Assembly (NCBI GenBank): GCA_023391815.1
Contig: JAEWAF010000009.1
Location: forward strand, 1-64,000
From: Pseudomonadota bacterium
Lineage (GTDB): Bacteria > Pseudomonadota > Gammaproteobacteria > Steroidobacterales > Steroidobacteraceae
Direction of reading: 5' to 3'
DNA: 64,000 bases
The translations under genes were made by a program, and so were the position numbers. Shown piece by piece: positions 47,889-56,977 of this stretch (within the stretch, counting starts at the first letter, position 1; every line of letters starts with the position of its first letter). Under the pieces are notes generated by a model. The model ran no database searches and was not told where the DNA came from. It was given only the letters and a program-made list of their open reading frames with translations.

Positions 47889-48173
47889 CTGTCCTCAAGT
47901 TGGCGGGCGAGGGATGCGTCGTTATATGAGCTGAGAAGGTGTTCTCTACGAAGCTTACGGTTCTTATGGTTGGTGGGATTCCCCTAGCCGGCGATCCGAG
48001 TTGAATGGATGCGATCACGAATAGTTTGAGGTTAAGCAGCTGTTGTCGGTATCAGTCCGCAAGGTGATCGTGTTCATGAGGGCATTCCTGCCGAGGTGGA
48101 GCAGGAGCCTTGAAAATCATCGAGCTCACAGTCTTCGGCGAAACCTTGTATTAGAATGGGTCGGAGCGAGAAA

Positions 48174-49364
48174 ATGGAACGCAAGCACATTGCCGTATTC
48201 ACGCCACTAGCAACAGGGCATGTGTACCCAGCCCTAGGCGTCTGTTCCGAGTTGGTGAGACGGGGACATCGTGTAACCTATCCAACAAACGACCGGTTTG
48301 CCTCAAGAATACGCGAGGCCGGTGCGGAAGCGATCGAGTTCAAAGCCCCTGTAATTAGATACCCGGAGAAAGTATTCCAGTATCCATCATCTGACGAGTC
48401 TAGCTATTGGCGCGCGTTCGCGTCTATGTACGGCCCAATGGTCATCGCCACAGCGGCGACTACGGTCGTGGAATTGGAAGGGTTCTACGCAACGAACCCG
48501 CCAGACCTCATTCTTTACGAGTGGTTCTCGTTTGCGGGCCGAATAATCTCTAGGCAGCTGGGCTGTCCGTGCGTGCAGCTGCACGCCCACTTTGCTCATC
48601 ATGACACGGTGATTCGTGTAGATGGCGTGTGTACAAACCCTCGGCCAGTGTTCGAGTTCGCGAGGCTGCTTGACACATTTATGGCTCTATTCGGTTTCGA
48701 TGGGAAAGATCATCTGTGGCATGCGGAGGATAGAAACATAATTCTTATACCTAGAGGGTTCCAATATGATTCGGATACGTTCGATGACCGTTTTAAGTTC
48801 GTCGGTGCAAGCCACAACCGAACCCATCGAGCAACATCATGGAAGTATGACGCTGAGAAGCAAAAGCCATTGTTACTGGTTTCAGAGGCCTCAACGAGTA
48901 CCGACGGAAGCTTCTTAAGAAAGTGTGTTGAAGGGTTCGGTGATTCGCAATATCACGTGGTGTACTCCAAAGGAGCGAACAGTCCGGAAATATCTTCCAC
49001 GCAATTGCCACGCAACTTTGAGGTAAACAAAGACGCTTACAATTGCGAAATGCTACCGTACTCCGAAGTCATCTTGTGCCAGGGGGGGATGGGAACGACG
49101 CTGGAGTCGCTGTCTTACGGAGTCCCAGTGGTAGCTGTTCCTTCTTCGCCGTTTAATTCGGAAGTTGCCTATCGTATGGTCGAACTGGGTCTCGGGGTAC
49201 AAGTCCCAGAATTGGACCCGACTCCCAGAGCACTCAAGGAGGCTGTTGATACGGCATGTTTGGATGAAGCTCTGCGTACCCGAGTTCGGCGCATGCAACA
49301 TAGTCTGAAAAGCAGTCCTGGGGCGGAGCTGGCTGCCACCGCCATTGAAGAGGTTCTCGCGTAA
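48174..49364 (+). CDS. MGT-type (GT1) glycosyltransferase
   Basis: 396 residues with a GT-B fold. The N-terminal HIAVFTPLATGHVYPALGVC is typical of macrolide-type glycosyltransferases. The C-terminal nucleotide-sugar region reads VILCQGGMGTTLESLSYGVP; the usual histidine of the HGG motif is Gln here, which may change donor binding. The start at 48174 is chosen because GGAGCGAG lies at good spacing; ATG 48156 is a longer option. It follows asnB on the same strand after about 285 bases. In this setting it is likely to glycosylate the NRPS product, for example on an aldehyde-derived hydroxyl or a side chain. A role in self-resistance by glycosylation is also possible. Confidence 0.85.
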   Translation: MERKHIAVFTPLATGHVYPALGVCSELVRRGHRVTYPTNDRFASRIREAGAEAIEFKAPVIRYPEKVFQYPSSDESSYWRAFASMYGPMVIATAATTVVELEGFYATNPPDLILYEWFSFAGRIISRQLGCPCVQLHAHFAHHDTVIRVDGVCTNPRPVFEFARLLDTFMALFGFDGKDHLWHAEDRNIILIPRGFQYDSDTFDDRFKFVGASHNRTHRATSWKYDAEKQKPLLLVSEASTSTDGSFLRKCVEGFGDSQYHVVYSKGANSPEISSTQLPRNFEVNKDAYNCEMLPYSEVILCQGGMGTTLESLSYGVPVVAVPSSPFNSEVAYRMVELGLGVQVPELDPTPRALKEAVDTACLDEALRTRVRRMQHSLKSSPGAELAATAIEEVLA

Positions 49365-50037
49365 GCACCTTGCGAGATACGGTGTGCGGCCAGTCGACGC
49401 ACCCCGTCCATTGAGACCACGGTAATAGTGCTTCAGGGCGTCTGCGCGAATTTGCGTCTTCGCACACATCGACTTCGACTGCGATACTCTTCCTCCGGCT
49501 CTCCATATGCGCGGACGACAGAAGCTTTCCATCCCGCTCAGTTTGAGCACTACTCGCAGCGAGCGGCGGAGATAATGTCCTGCGAGTGACCCAGCTCCCT
49601 CACTAGGTGCTGACTTGCGCTTGCTTCTACGTATCGATCACTTGATTCTTGGTCACGGGACTTATTCAAGGGAAGCTCGATGCGGGAAGCCTATGGGTCC
49701 AGCTCGAAAATCCCGAGTACTCGCCACAATCCGAGCAGCAAGCGCCGTGTGCGATCACTGCTACTGGAGGTACTCGAGGCAGGCGGAATGACTTTCTGTT
49801 GGGCTCGCTGGCTCAGCCAACATACATCGAGTGGCCGTCCTCCAGCACTGGCTCTCTTGGCGCTCAACTATGCGGTGACAGTCACATCTGTTACTGGAGT
49901 CAGCTCGGTTAGATCCCAGCTATACAGGGCAAGGGTGTAGAAGAGTCTGCGTGAGGCGCGCGCAGATTCCGCTTCTATAATCGAGAGAGTGGTGCTCATA
50001 TCAGCAGACGACGCACGTGTGCAAGGAGTCTCCTCTT
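49365..50037. other. Intergenic region without supported gene
   Basis: About 670 bases. Short frames on both strands lack protein-like patterns. The last 60 bases lead to the sulfotransferase gene, with AAGGAG at 50023-50028 acting as its ribosome-binding site. The length suggests a separate promoter for the downstream genes. Confidence 0.45.
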
Positions 50038-50976
50038 ATGTCTTGCAAGGACCTCATTCTCGTCCTAGGGCATGCTCGCTCTGGCACGTCTGCCCTAGCC
50101 AGAGTCATTTCCCTATGCGGATATAATCTGCCGGCCGCAGTCTACGGCGCCACCGACTGGAACCCCACCGGCCATTGGGAGCCCGTGGATGTCACGAATC
50201 TGAATGTTGAGTTTGCATCGAGTGTTGGCATAGTGGATGACCCGAGTATGCGTCTTCAGGAGATCGATATCTCAGAAAATGTTAGGAATGACTACATCAA
50301 GAGAATCCAAGCTCTTCTTTCCGCGTACCCCGATGGACGTGTGGTGTTGAAGGAGTTTCGGCTTAACGAGCTGCTGGATTTCTGGTTGGAAGCGGCGCGG
50401 CGAAATGATGTCTCCGTAAGGATAGTAATTGCCCTGCGACATCCAGCAGAGGTATTCGCCTCTAGCAGTGCAGGCTCGAATGGAGCGAGTTCCAGCATCA
50501 AATCGACCCCGCAGACATGTATCGAAACCTTCAATACGTTCTGGCTGAAAACAAATCTGCTAGCCGAGCGACAATCACGAGCGTTGCCCCGCATTTTTGT
50601 AGAGTACTCGAACCTGATGAGGAACTGGAGAACAGAGGTCGGACGCATGTCGAGGGCGTTGGAGATAGATTTAGAAGTTGACGAATCTGCAATCGAGGCT
50701 TTTCTAACACCCGCGCTTCATCGACAGAGGCACTCCGGCCCGATAACCGAGACGTTCGGGTACTCGTGGGTGACGCGGGTCTATTCGACATTCTCAGCAG
50801 CTGCTCAGGATAGATCATTAGACACTCCATCCCTGGATGAGATCTACCATGCGTACCGCCTCAACGCGCGTGCATTCAGATTGTCGATGAGAAGCTCTAC
50901 CGACCAGTCAAGCGTGGAGCAGCTTCGAGAGTTTGTTGATCACTTGCCAGTGTGGAGGTCGGGCTGCGAGTTTTGA
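50038..50976 (+). CDS. Sulfotransferase-family protein
   Basis: 312 residues. The N-terminal P-loop-like PAPS motif GHARSGTSALARVISL at the end of strand 1 (residues ~8-24) and the second PAPS-binding segment IALRHPAEVFASSSA near residue 140 are characteristic of cytoplasmic sulfotransferase-like enzymes. WNPTGHWEPVDV after strand 2 is shared with polysaccharide-type members. The ATG at 50038 has AAGGAG nine bases upstream; a GTG 21 bases earlier overlaps that site. It would transfer sulfate from PAPS to a hydroxyl, with PAPS from cysD-cysNC at 8.7-11.6 kb as a generic supply. It heads a tight set with a HAD phosphatase and nucleotidyltransferases, so a carbohydrate acceptor is likely; the NRPS product is an alternative. 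Confidence 0.78.
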   Translation: MSCKDLILVLGHARSGTSALARVISLCGYNLPAAVYGATDWNPTGHWEPVDVTNLNVEFASSVGIVDDPSMRLQEIDISENVRNDYIKRIQALLSAYPDGRVVLKEFRLNELLDFWLEAARRNDVSVRIVIALRHPAEVFASSSAGSNGASSSIKSTPQTCIETFNTFWLKTNLLAERQSRALPRIFVEYSNLMRNWRTEVGRMSRALEIDLEVDESAIEAFLTPALHRQRHSGPITETFGYSWVTRVYSTFSAAAQDRSLDTPSLDEIYHAYRLNARAFRLSMRSSTDQSSVEQLREFVDHLPVWRSGCEF

Positions 50977-51058
50977 TGCAAGTGACGCGGGAGTTGGAAC
51001 GCTAGTCAATCGAATGTTTGAACTGACCAGGGTGGTCGTATCGAGGAAATATTGTGAG

Positions 51059-51460
51059 ATGATCATCGCAGAGAAAGTCATCGTTATGGATGTCGATGGA
51101 ACGTTGGCGCATCGGCGCGAGAGCGGACAGTCCTACGCCGACATGAGTCCTGTGCCGGGCGTGGTACAAAAGGTTCGAGCCCTGAAGGAGCGGGGCTATT
51201 GGATCATTCTGTATACGAGCAGAAACATGCGCACGTATGACGGAAATATGGGAAGAATCATGCGTCACACGGCACCGGTTCTCATCGAATGGCTGGCTAG
51301 TCACGACATTCCGTACGACGAACTGCATTTTGGGAAGCCGTGGTGCGGTCATAGCGGCTTTTATGTGGATGATCGGGCGATACGGCCGCGAGAATTCGTG
51401 ACCTTAGACCTTGAAGAGATCCGGGCTCTGATTCGCAAGGACCGATTGTGCGATGAGTAA
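51059..51460 (+). CDS. HAD-superfamily phosphatase of the capsule/sugar-phosphate type
   Basis: 133 residues, a complete small HAD protein. Motif I is VIVMDVDGTLAHRR, motif II lies in IILYTSRNMRTYDGN, and motif IV is FYVDDRAIRP. The HFGKPWCG segment is typical of capsule-locus HAD phosphatases. It removes phosphate from a small sugar or polyol phosphate. ATG 51059 is used because the frame before it overlaps the sulfotransferase and is not HAD-like. It overlaps the next gene by 8 bases, so the two are probably translated together. Confidence 0.85.
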   Translation: MIIAEKVIVMDVDGTLAHRRESGQSYADMSPVPGVVQKVRALKERGYWIILYTSRNMRTYDGNMGRIMRHTAPVLIEWLASHDIPYDELHFGKPWCGHSGFYVDDRAIRPREFVTLDLEEIRALIRKDRLCDE

Positions 51461-53090
51461 TCTCCTTGTACTCGTTCCGAATTGGGCTTGCCTCCCGCCA
51501 GATATGCAGGCCGAGACTGGATCCAAGTATGCTTCGTTCCTTCCACTGGGGGGGGCTCCCTTATACCAACGGATTGTTTCGCAGTATGAGAAAATTGACG
51601 GTCGCTGTATTCGGCTGTTGTTCGTGCTTGCCTCGGATGCTCCTGAGCTCGATACTGAATTTTCGGAGAATATTGAGATCGAGGTCCTTCGGCTCGAACA
51701 GAGCCGAAGCATTGGGGAGACTGTTCTGGCCGGGCTCACGAGAATCCGGCCGGGCGACGCGGTCGTGGTGCACATGGCGGATACGTTGCTCGACATCGAG
51801 GGAAAGCCTCTAGGCGATGCTGTGTATGTGCAGTCGCGCAGCGATCTTTACCGTTGGACAAGTGTCTCCGTTGACTCGACAGGATGCGTAAGAGTCACCA
51901 ACGATCGCGAGGCGATCGAGCCTAGCGGGCCGAGGCCTGTTTGTGTCGGTCTCTTTTCGTTCGATGATGGGGAGCACCTGTGCTCTGTAATGTTGCGCGC
52001 TGTGGGTGATGGGAAGCCGGGACGTGAGTCGTTCTTCGCTGCGCTCGAGAGTTACTCCGCTGCTCGTCCCATGAGTCTACGACCAGCCCAGCGGTGGATG
52101 GACTGCGGACACGTGGATGGCTATTACGAGTCGCGGCTCATCTACCAGAATCTACGGCATTTCAACACATTGAGCTACGATCCCAAGCGTGGGATGGTTA
52201 CAAAGAGATCTTCGAGCGTCGAGGCGTTTCGGAAGCAAGTACGCTGGTTTAGACAAGTTCCTGATGAGGTTGCGCCATTTCTTCCGCGGGTCTTTGCAAG
52301 CAGTGACGGCTCCGATCCGTTTATCACGATGGAGTTGCTGTCGATCCCGACTTTGGCTGATCTTTTTGTCAGTCAACGGCTAACTCTGGGCGCGTGGAAT
52401 GATGTTGTTCGTTCGGTGTCCTGCATTCAATCATGTTTCGCCGAGAACTCCGTAAGAAGCTCGCTAGCGCCGCAGCTCGCGCGCGCTGTCTATTTGGACA
52501 AGACTCACTCGCGTCTGGAAGAGTTTGCTGCGCAGCATCCGCCCGCTAAGGACTACTTCGTACGCTGCGGTGCTGAGACGTGGTCTATTGGACGCGTGCA
52601 GCGGACGTTGGCCCGCTTCGTTGAGCAGTTGAGGTTGCTGGAGATCGATGAGCTAGCGCCAATTCACGGAGACTTTTGTTTCAGCAATTTGCTCTATGAT
52701 CCGAAGGCTAGGTTGATCAAGATGATCGACCCACGAGGTGAGTTTGGCGTGCCGGGTGTCTTCGGGGACCGCCGTTATGACCTCGCAAAGCTGGCGCATT
52801 CTTACGCCGGGAAGTACGATTTAATCGTCTCCGATCTGTTCTCTTTAGAAGCAGATTCGCGCGGCCAGCTGTGCATTCATCTGCGCGAGAGCGATTATTA
52901 CACCCGAGTGAGATCCATCTTCGACTCAGTCTTGCTACCCGGCAGCGAACTGCGGCGCCAGGTGTATGGACTGCAGGCGTTGTTGTTCTTAAGTATGCTA
53001 CCACTGCACGTGGATATGCCGCGGCGTCAGCTGGCGATGCTTGCGACTGGTTTGAAGCTATACTCCCAAAGTTGGAGCGCCGGGGTCTAG
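51453..53090 (+). CDS. Nucleotidyltransferase-kinase fusion (sugar/choline-type)
   Basis: 545 residues. The N-terminal ~240 residues form a nucleotidyltransferase-like alpha/beta domain (SKYASFLPLGGAPLYQRIVS, GDAVVVHMADTLL), though without a classic GxGTR signature. The rest is an aminoglycoside/choline-kinase fold with the catalytic loop APIHGDFCFSNLLYD and the metal site KMIDPRGEFG (Asp of DPRG replacing DFG). Likely it phosphorylates and activates a small alcohol or sugar for transfer. It lies between a HAD phosphatase and a second nucleotidyltransferase, a set typical of capsule or lipopolysaccharide decoration loci. The substrate is unknown. Confidence 0.8.
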   Translation: MSNLLVLVPNWACLPPDMQAETGSKYASFLPLGGAPLYQRIVSQYEKIDGRCIRLLFVLASDAPELDTEFSENIEIEVLRLEQSRSIGETVLAGLTRIRPGDAVVVHMADTLLDIEGKPLGDAVYVQSRSDLYRWTSVSVDSTGCVRVTNDREAIEPSGPRPVCVGLFSFDDGEHLCSVMLRAVGDGKPGRESFFAALESYSAARPMSLRPAQRWMDCGHVDGYYESRLIYQNLRHFNTLSYDPKRGMVTKRSSSVEAFRKQVRWFRQVPDEVAPFLPRVFASSDGSDPFITMELLSIPTLADLFVSQRLTLGAWNDVVRSVSCIQSCFAENSVRSSLAPQLARAVYLDKTHSRLEEFAAQHPPAKDYFVRCGAETWSIGRVQRTLARFVEQLRLLEIDELAPIHGDFCFSNLLYDPKARLIKMIDPRGEFGVPGVFGDRRYDLAKLAHSYAGKYDLIVSDLFSLEADSRGQLCIHLRESDYYTRVRSIFDSVLLPGSELRRQVYGLQALLFLSMLPLHVDMPRRQLAMLATGLKLYSQSWSAGV

Positions 53091-53092
53091 GG

Positions 53093-53836
53093 ATGACGGT
53101 GCTGATCACAATGGCTGGGTTCGGATCGCGTTTCAAGGAGGAAGGATACATTCCGCCCAAGTACCGCATCATGGCTCATGGCCGAACTTTGATGGTTTGG
53201 TCACTGTTGTCATTGCAGGCCTTCTTTGAGGAGCGATTCATTTTCGCGTGTCTTGATGGGGAAGATGGAGATTGGATTCGCTCAACGGCTAAGGAGTTGG
53301 GCATCGCGGACGCCGTCGTTATTAAGCGCTGCGGCGTGAGTCGCGGGCAAGCCGAGACAGCATTTGACGCGTTGGTGCCCGCTGAGTCGAGCGAACCGCT
53401 ATGGATATACAACATTGATACATGTGTTAGACCGAACGCAATGCGCCCGCAAGACATCGGCACGGCGCTGGCGTGCGTTCCGGTATTCCACAGCGCCGAG
53501 CCGAATATGAGCTTCGTGCGTTATGGAGGGGGGGGCGATGTGATTGAGGTGGCAGAAAAGCGGCCGATCTCAACTTGGGCTACGGTGGGGCTTTATGGAT
53601 TCAGTTCCGCCGCATTGTTTGCGCAATATTACCAGGAGGCGTACGAGCGGGGACGCATAGAATTGAGAGGGGGTGAGCGCTATGTTGCGCCAATTTATGA
53701 GCTCATGATTACTCGCGGAGACCGTGTCGTCGCGCCGCGACTGAAGATAGATGATGTACATATCCTCGGCACGCCAGCCCAGGTACTCGCTTTTGATCCC
53801 GCTGCACATCCGCCTTTCGGTAACACCACACGATGA
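53093..53836 (+). CDS. Sugar-nucleotidyltransferase-like protein
   Basis: 247 residues, starting two bases after the fusion gene. The N-terminus TVLITMAGFGSRFKEEGY with the following PPKYRIMAHGRTLMVW matches the NTP-binding G-x-G-x-R-F ... P-K pattern of nucleotidyltransferases. IYNIDTCV provides the metal-binding acidic residues, and later EVAEKRPIS and ATVGLYGF match sugar-nucleotide enzymes. The ATG at 53093 is chosen because the open frame upstream overlaps the previous gene and has no family pattern. It probably activates a phosphorylated sugar or polyol from the neighbouring kinase. Confidence 0.82.
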   Translation: MTVLITMAGFGSRFKEEGYIPPKYRIMAHGRTLMVWSLLSLQAFFEERFIFACLDGEDGDWIRSTAKELGIADAVVIKRCGVSRGQAETAFDALVPAESSEPLWIYNIDTCVRPNAMRPQDIGTALACVPVFHSAEPNMSFVRYGGGGDVIEVAEKRPISTWATVGLYGFSSAALFAQYYQEAYERGRIELRGGERYVAPIYELMITRGDRVVAPRLKIDDVHILGTPAQVLAFDPAAHPPFGNTTR

Positions 53837-54082
53837 GTTTCCGAGGCACCGCTCTATCAGTCGAGCAGTGCCAGGCCATTCCTGCTCCTGCAATGGTTTG
53901 TGACAAGCGGATGCTTGGTCAATTGCCGATGTTCTTTGAACTCCGTTTCGCGAGCTAGAGCATATCTGCAATCATGTAGTTGAGTGTTGTGACGTGTACA
54001 TCCTTGTGCCTGACTCGATGTCGGTATCGTTCTTGGTCTGAAGGTAAGTGATGATGCGTTACAGACGCGTCGCTGGCCTTGC

Positions 54083-54979
54083 TCACATAGATGTATGGTA
54101 CAATGCATTGCGGAAGGCGTCAGGTAACAGCGGAGTTGCTCCTTTTTGGGAACAGACGTAGCGCGCTACCTCGGCCGCGAACTTATGCACTTCGGCTAGG
54201 CGCCTCCGGGATAGCACCCCCATCGTTAGGGCAGCGGCAAACGCATCGCCTGCGCCGACGGTATCAACCACCTGTATTTGTTGCGAGGGCAACTCCGACC
54301 AAATCCCTTCCTGGTGAATGAGACTGCCGGACGAACCTTTGGTAAGAGCAACGACCTTGAATCCGAACGTGCGAGTTAGCCATTCCAGCCGCTGCCGGTC
54401 ATCGCCTTGCAGCGAGAACATCGCCGTCAGCACAGCGAGTTCCTCCTTGTTCAACTTCAAGACGTTCGATAGCCGCATTGATTCCTCGATTACCTCACGG
54501 GAGTAGAAATCGCGCCGCAAATTGATGTCGAATATCCTAAGAGCTTCAGACGGCGCAGCGGCAATCAGTCGCTGAATGGTTCTGCGCGCAGTCGCACTCC
54601 GTTGCCCTAGTGTGCCAAAACAAATGGCATGCGCTCTGCGGACAGCTTCGAGTGCCTCATTGGTCTCAGCCAGCCGTTCCCATGCAGCATCTTCGGCAAA
54701 TGTGTAGTGCGGAGTCCCATTGTCATTCAATGTCACAGTCACCGTTCCGGTCGGCCGAGCAGGATCGATCTGCACTGTTTCCCACGGCAGATTCATCTCT
54801 GTGAAGCGCCTGATCACTTGCCTGCCAAGGTCGTCGTCCCCGACCCGAGTCACCACCGTAGCGCTTGCACCCAGCGCCGCCGAATGATAGGTGAAATTGG
54901 TTGGGGCGCCGCCCAGTTGCGGTCCCGCTGGTAGCAAGTCCCACAAGACTTCGCCGAGTCCGACCACAGTAAAGGTCAC
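54083..54979 (-). CDS. PfkB-family sugar kinase (fructokinase-like)
   Basis: 298 residues, GTG start with AGGAGGG seven bases upstream. VVGLGEVLWDLLPAGPQLGG and APTNFTYHSAALG match fructokinase-type PfkB proteins. FDINLRRDFYS and the C-terminal signature VVDTVGAGDAFAAAL (catalytic Asp in GAGD) are present. It phosphorylates a sugar such as fructose using ATP. It runs against its neighbours and stands alone. Fructoside-type propeller proteins elsewhere in the window (21.8 and 57.0 kb) make a fructose link possible, but there is no operon connection. Confidence 0.9.
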   Translation of the reverse strand: MTFTVVGLGEVLWDLLPAGPQLGGAPTNFTYHSAALGASATVVTRVGDDDLGRQVIRRFTEMNLPWETVQIDPARPTGTVTVTLNDNGTPHYTFAEDAAWERLAETNEALEAVRRAHAICFGTLGQRSATARRTIQRLIAAAPSEALRIFDINLRRDFYSREVIEESMRLSNVLKLNKEELAVLTAMFSLQGDDRQRLEWLTRTFGFKVVALTKGSSGSLIHQEGIWSELPSQQIQVVDTVGAGDAFAAALTMGVLSRRRLAEVHKFAAEVARYVCSQKGATPLLPDAFRNALYHTSM

Positions 54980-55854
54980 GTTATGCCCTCCTGAATACTG
55001 TTATGCCGACCACACCTGTCGCTTCGAACACCAGAAGCATCTGATGGGGACAGCTAACCACTTTATCCGCGTGCGATGTTTGGTCATATCGCGAGGTCAG
55101 TGCCCAGATTGCCGTTCTCAGTCAATCGAGTGCGCGGCGATAACGGCGACGCTGCAGACGGGTACGGCAGTGTAATGGTTAGTGGGATCACCCAGGTCGC
55201 AGGACAAGAGAAGTGATCTAGCGGCTCTAAAGCAGCGTGCGGGGTCTAATGATAGATCGGCCTATCAATCCAGACGGACTGCGACAACGCCGCAAACGTT
55301 CTCTTTCGGTCATTTCGAGCAATGTGGTGCGCAAGATACAAGATCGTATCGAATCCCGAAAGCTCGTTTGGACGCCAAGAGCGCGAGCGAGTCGGATGGA
55401 TGCGCGCAATTTGTCCAACATCCATATGACTGACCGTACAGGCGGGAGTTCGCAAGGCAATGCGAAACAACGCCGGTAAATCAGCGAGCGGGGCGGCGGC
55501 TGCAGTTGCAGAAGTGTGGGACGCCACCATGCGGATTACACGGCGAGAGTCGATCTGCTAGTGTGCACCGCCTCTTCACGTGACGCATCGGGCCACCTTT
55601 TTCGACGGCCGGAACCCTGCGAAATGATCGATGGACTGTGGTTGGTTGGTATGTATGCGCTCCTCTGCTCAGTAATGATTGTTGAGATCAGCTTATGAGC
55701 GCAGTGTCCTGATATAAACGCAGTGAGATTGCGAAGCCGAGGCGGGTTTCCGACTCCGAGTAGGAAGATCGCAGGGAGTAGGATGAGATGAGCTAGAACG
55801 CGTTACCGCCGTCTTATGGCTTCTTGTTCGCACGCGAGTGCACGGAGATCGAGC
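54980..55854. other. Divergent intergenic region without supported gene
   Basis: About 875 bases between the minus-strand sugar kinase and the plus-strand glycosyltransferase. Several short frames around 55.2-55.5 kb on both strands have weak, arginine-rich composition and are not called. It should contain divergent promoters. Confidence 0.4.
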
Positions 55855-56892
55855 ATGACTGATTTCATGCCTGCGCCAGCGCCACTGAAACTATCGATCT
55901 GTATCGCGACGTTCAACCGCGGCGCGCACATTGGTGAGACGCTTGATAGTATTCTTGGGCAAATGACAGACAACTGCGAGATTGTGGTTGTAGACGGTGG
56001 ATCAACCGATGACACGGAGCGGTTAATGTCCGGGTATTCGCGGCGCTTCGAACGGGTGCGATACGTCAGGAAAGAGACAAATGGTGGTTTCGATCGTGAC
56101 TGTGATTCCGCCGTGGAGCTTGCAAGTGGAGAGTATTGCTGGCTCATGTCTGACGATGACTTGGTCAAGCCCGGCGCGGTTACGGCCGTCTTGGAGGCGC
56201 TTTGTCAGGACTTCAGCTTGGTTATCTTAAATGCCGAGTTTAGTGACTTTAGCATGTCAAAGGTGCTGCACCGGCGCTGGCTAGACTTTGAAACGGATCG
56301 TACATACGACCCTGAGAATCTGGATCGGCTCTTCCTTGATCTTGGGACGCGCATTGGATATGTCGGTGGCATCGTCATCAAGCGTACAATTTGGCTCGCG
56401 CGGGAAAGGACCCAATACTATGGCTCATGGTTCGTCTTTCTCGGAGTAATCTTTCAGAGTCGCCTTCCCGGAAAAGCTGTTGTGATTGCGGAGCCGTTGA
56501 TCAGTTACAGGATGGACAATACGCATACCTTCTCAAGGGAATCCCGGGAGATAATGTTTCTCAAGTGGCCGGCACTTCTGGACTCGCTACCTATCTCCGA
56601 GTTAGCAAGGCGAAAGGCTCCTTGGCGGAGCCCCAAGTGGTTATTGATATTGCGCGGCCTCGGACTGTATTCGCACACCGAGTACCGGCGTTGGATCCGC
56701 CCTCAGCAACGTTCGATACGCGCCAGGCTAACGCCAGCTCTTATAGCTCAATTGCCGGGCGTGTTAGTAAACGCATTTTTCTGCTTGTGTTTCTCGCCCC
56801 GTCAGGACCGGTTCTTAATATTGCGAAGTATGCACGAGAGCCCACTGCATGTGCGGAACTGGCGGATTTTCAAGCACAAAGAATCGGCTTAA
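55855..56892 (+). CDS. Family 2 glycosyltransferase
   Basis: 345 residues. The GT-A fold begins with KLSICIATFNRGAHIGETLD; VVVDGGSTDDTERLMSGYS and the metal-binding WLMSDDDLVKPGA follow, then EPLISYRMDN. The C-terminal ~90 residues are basic and partly hydrophobic, suggesting membrane association. The ATG at 55855 has CACGGAG upstream; an earlier in-frame ATG at 55816 is less likely. Similar to abequosyl-type O-antigen transferases. It likely adds a sugar to a surface glycan or to the product of this gene region. Confidence 0.88.
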   Translation: MTDFMPAPAPLKLSICIATFNRGAHIGETLDSILGQMTDNCEIVVVDGGSTDDTERLMSGYSRRFERVRYVRKETNGGFDRDCDSAVELASGEYCWLMSDDDLVKPGAVTAVLEALCQDFSLVILNAEFSDFSMSKVLHRRWLDFETDRTYDPENLDRLFLDLGTRIGYVGGIVIKRTIWLARERTQYYGSWFVFLGVIFQSRLPGKAVVIAEPLISYRMDNTHTFSRESREIMFLKWPALLDSLPISELARRKAPWRSPKWLLILRGLGLYSHTEYRRWIRPQQRSIRARLTPALIAQLPGVLVNAFFCLCFSPRQDRFLILRSMHESPLHVRNWRIFKHKESA

Positions 56893-56977
56893 GAGCGGTT
56901 TGTTGGAGATGGACATGCAGCAGAGTCGCCCTCCGAGAAAGCACGAGACAGACCGAAGATTGCGACGATCGTTCACG

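Noticed and set aside
49653..49940. Overlapping plus-strand frames between the glycosyltransferase and sulfotransferase genes
   Set aside because: Composition is random and the frames overlap each other; the sulfotransferase has its own ribosome-binding site.
55182..55530. Short frames on both strands upstream of the GT2 gene, considered as a small regulator
   Set aside because: No helix-turn-helix or other motif, and all lack ribosome-binding sites.
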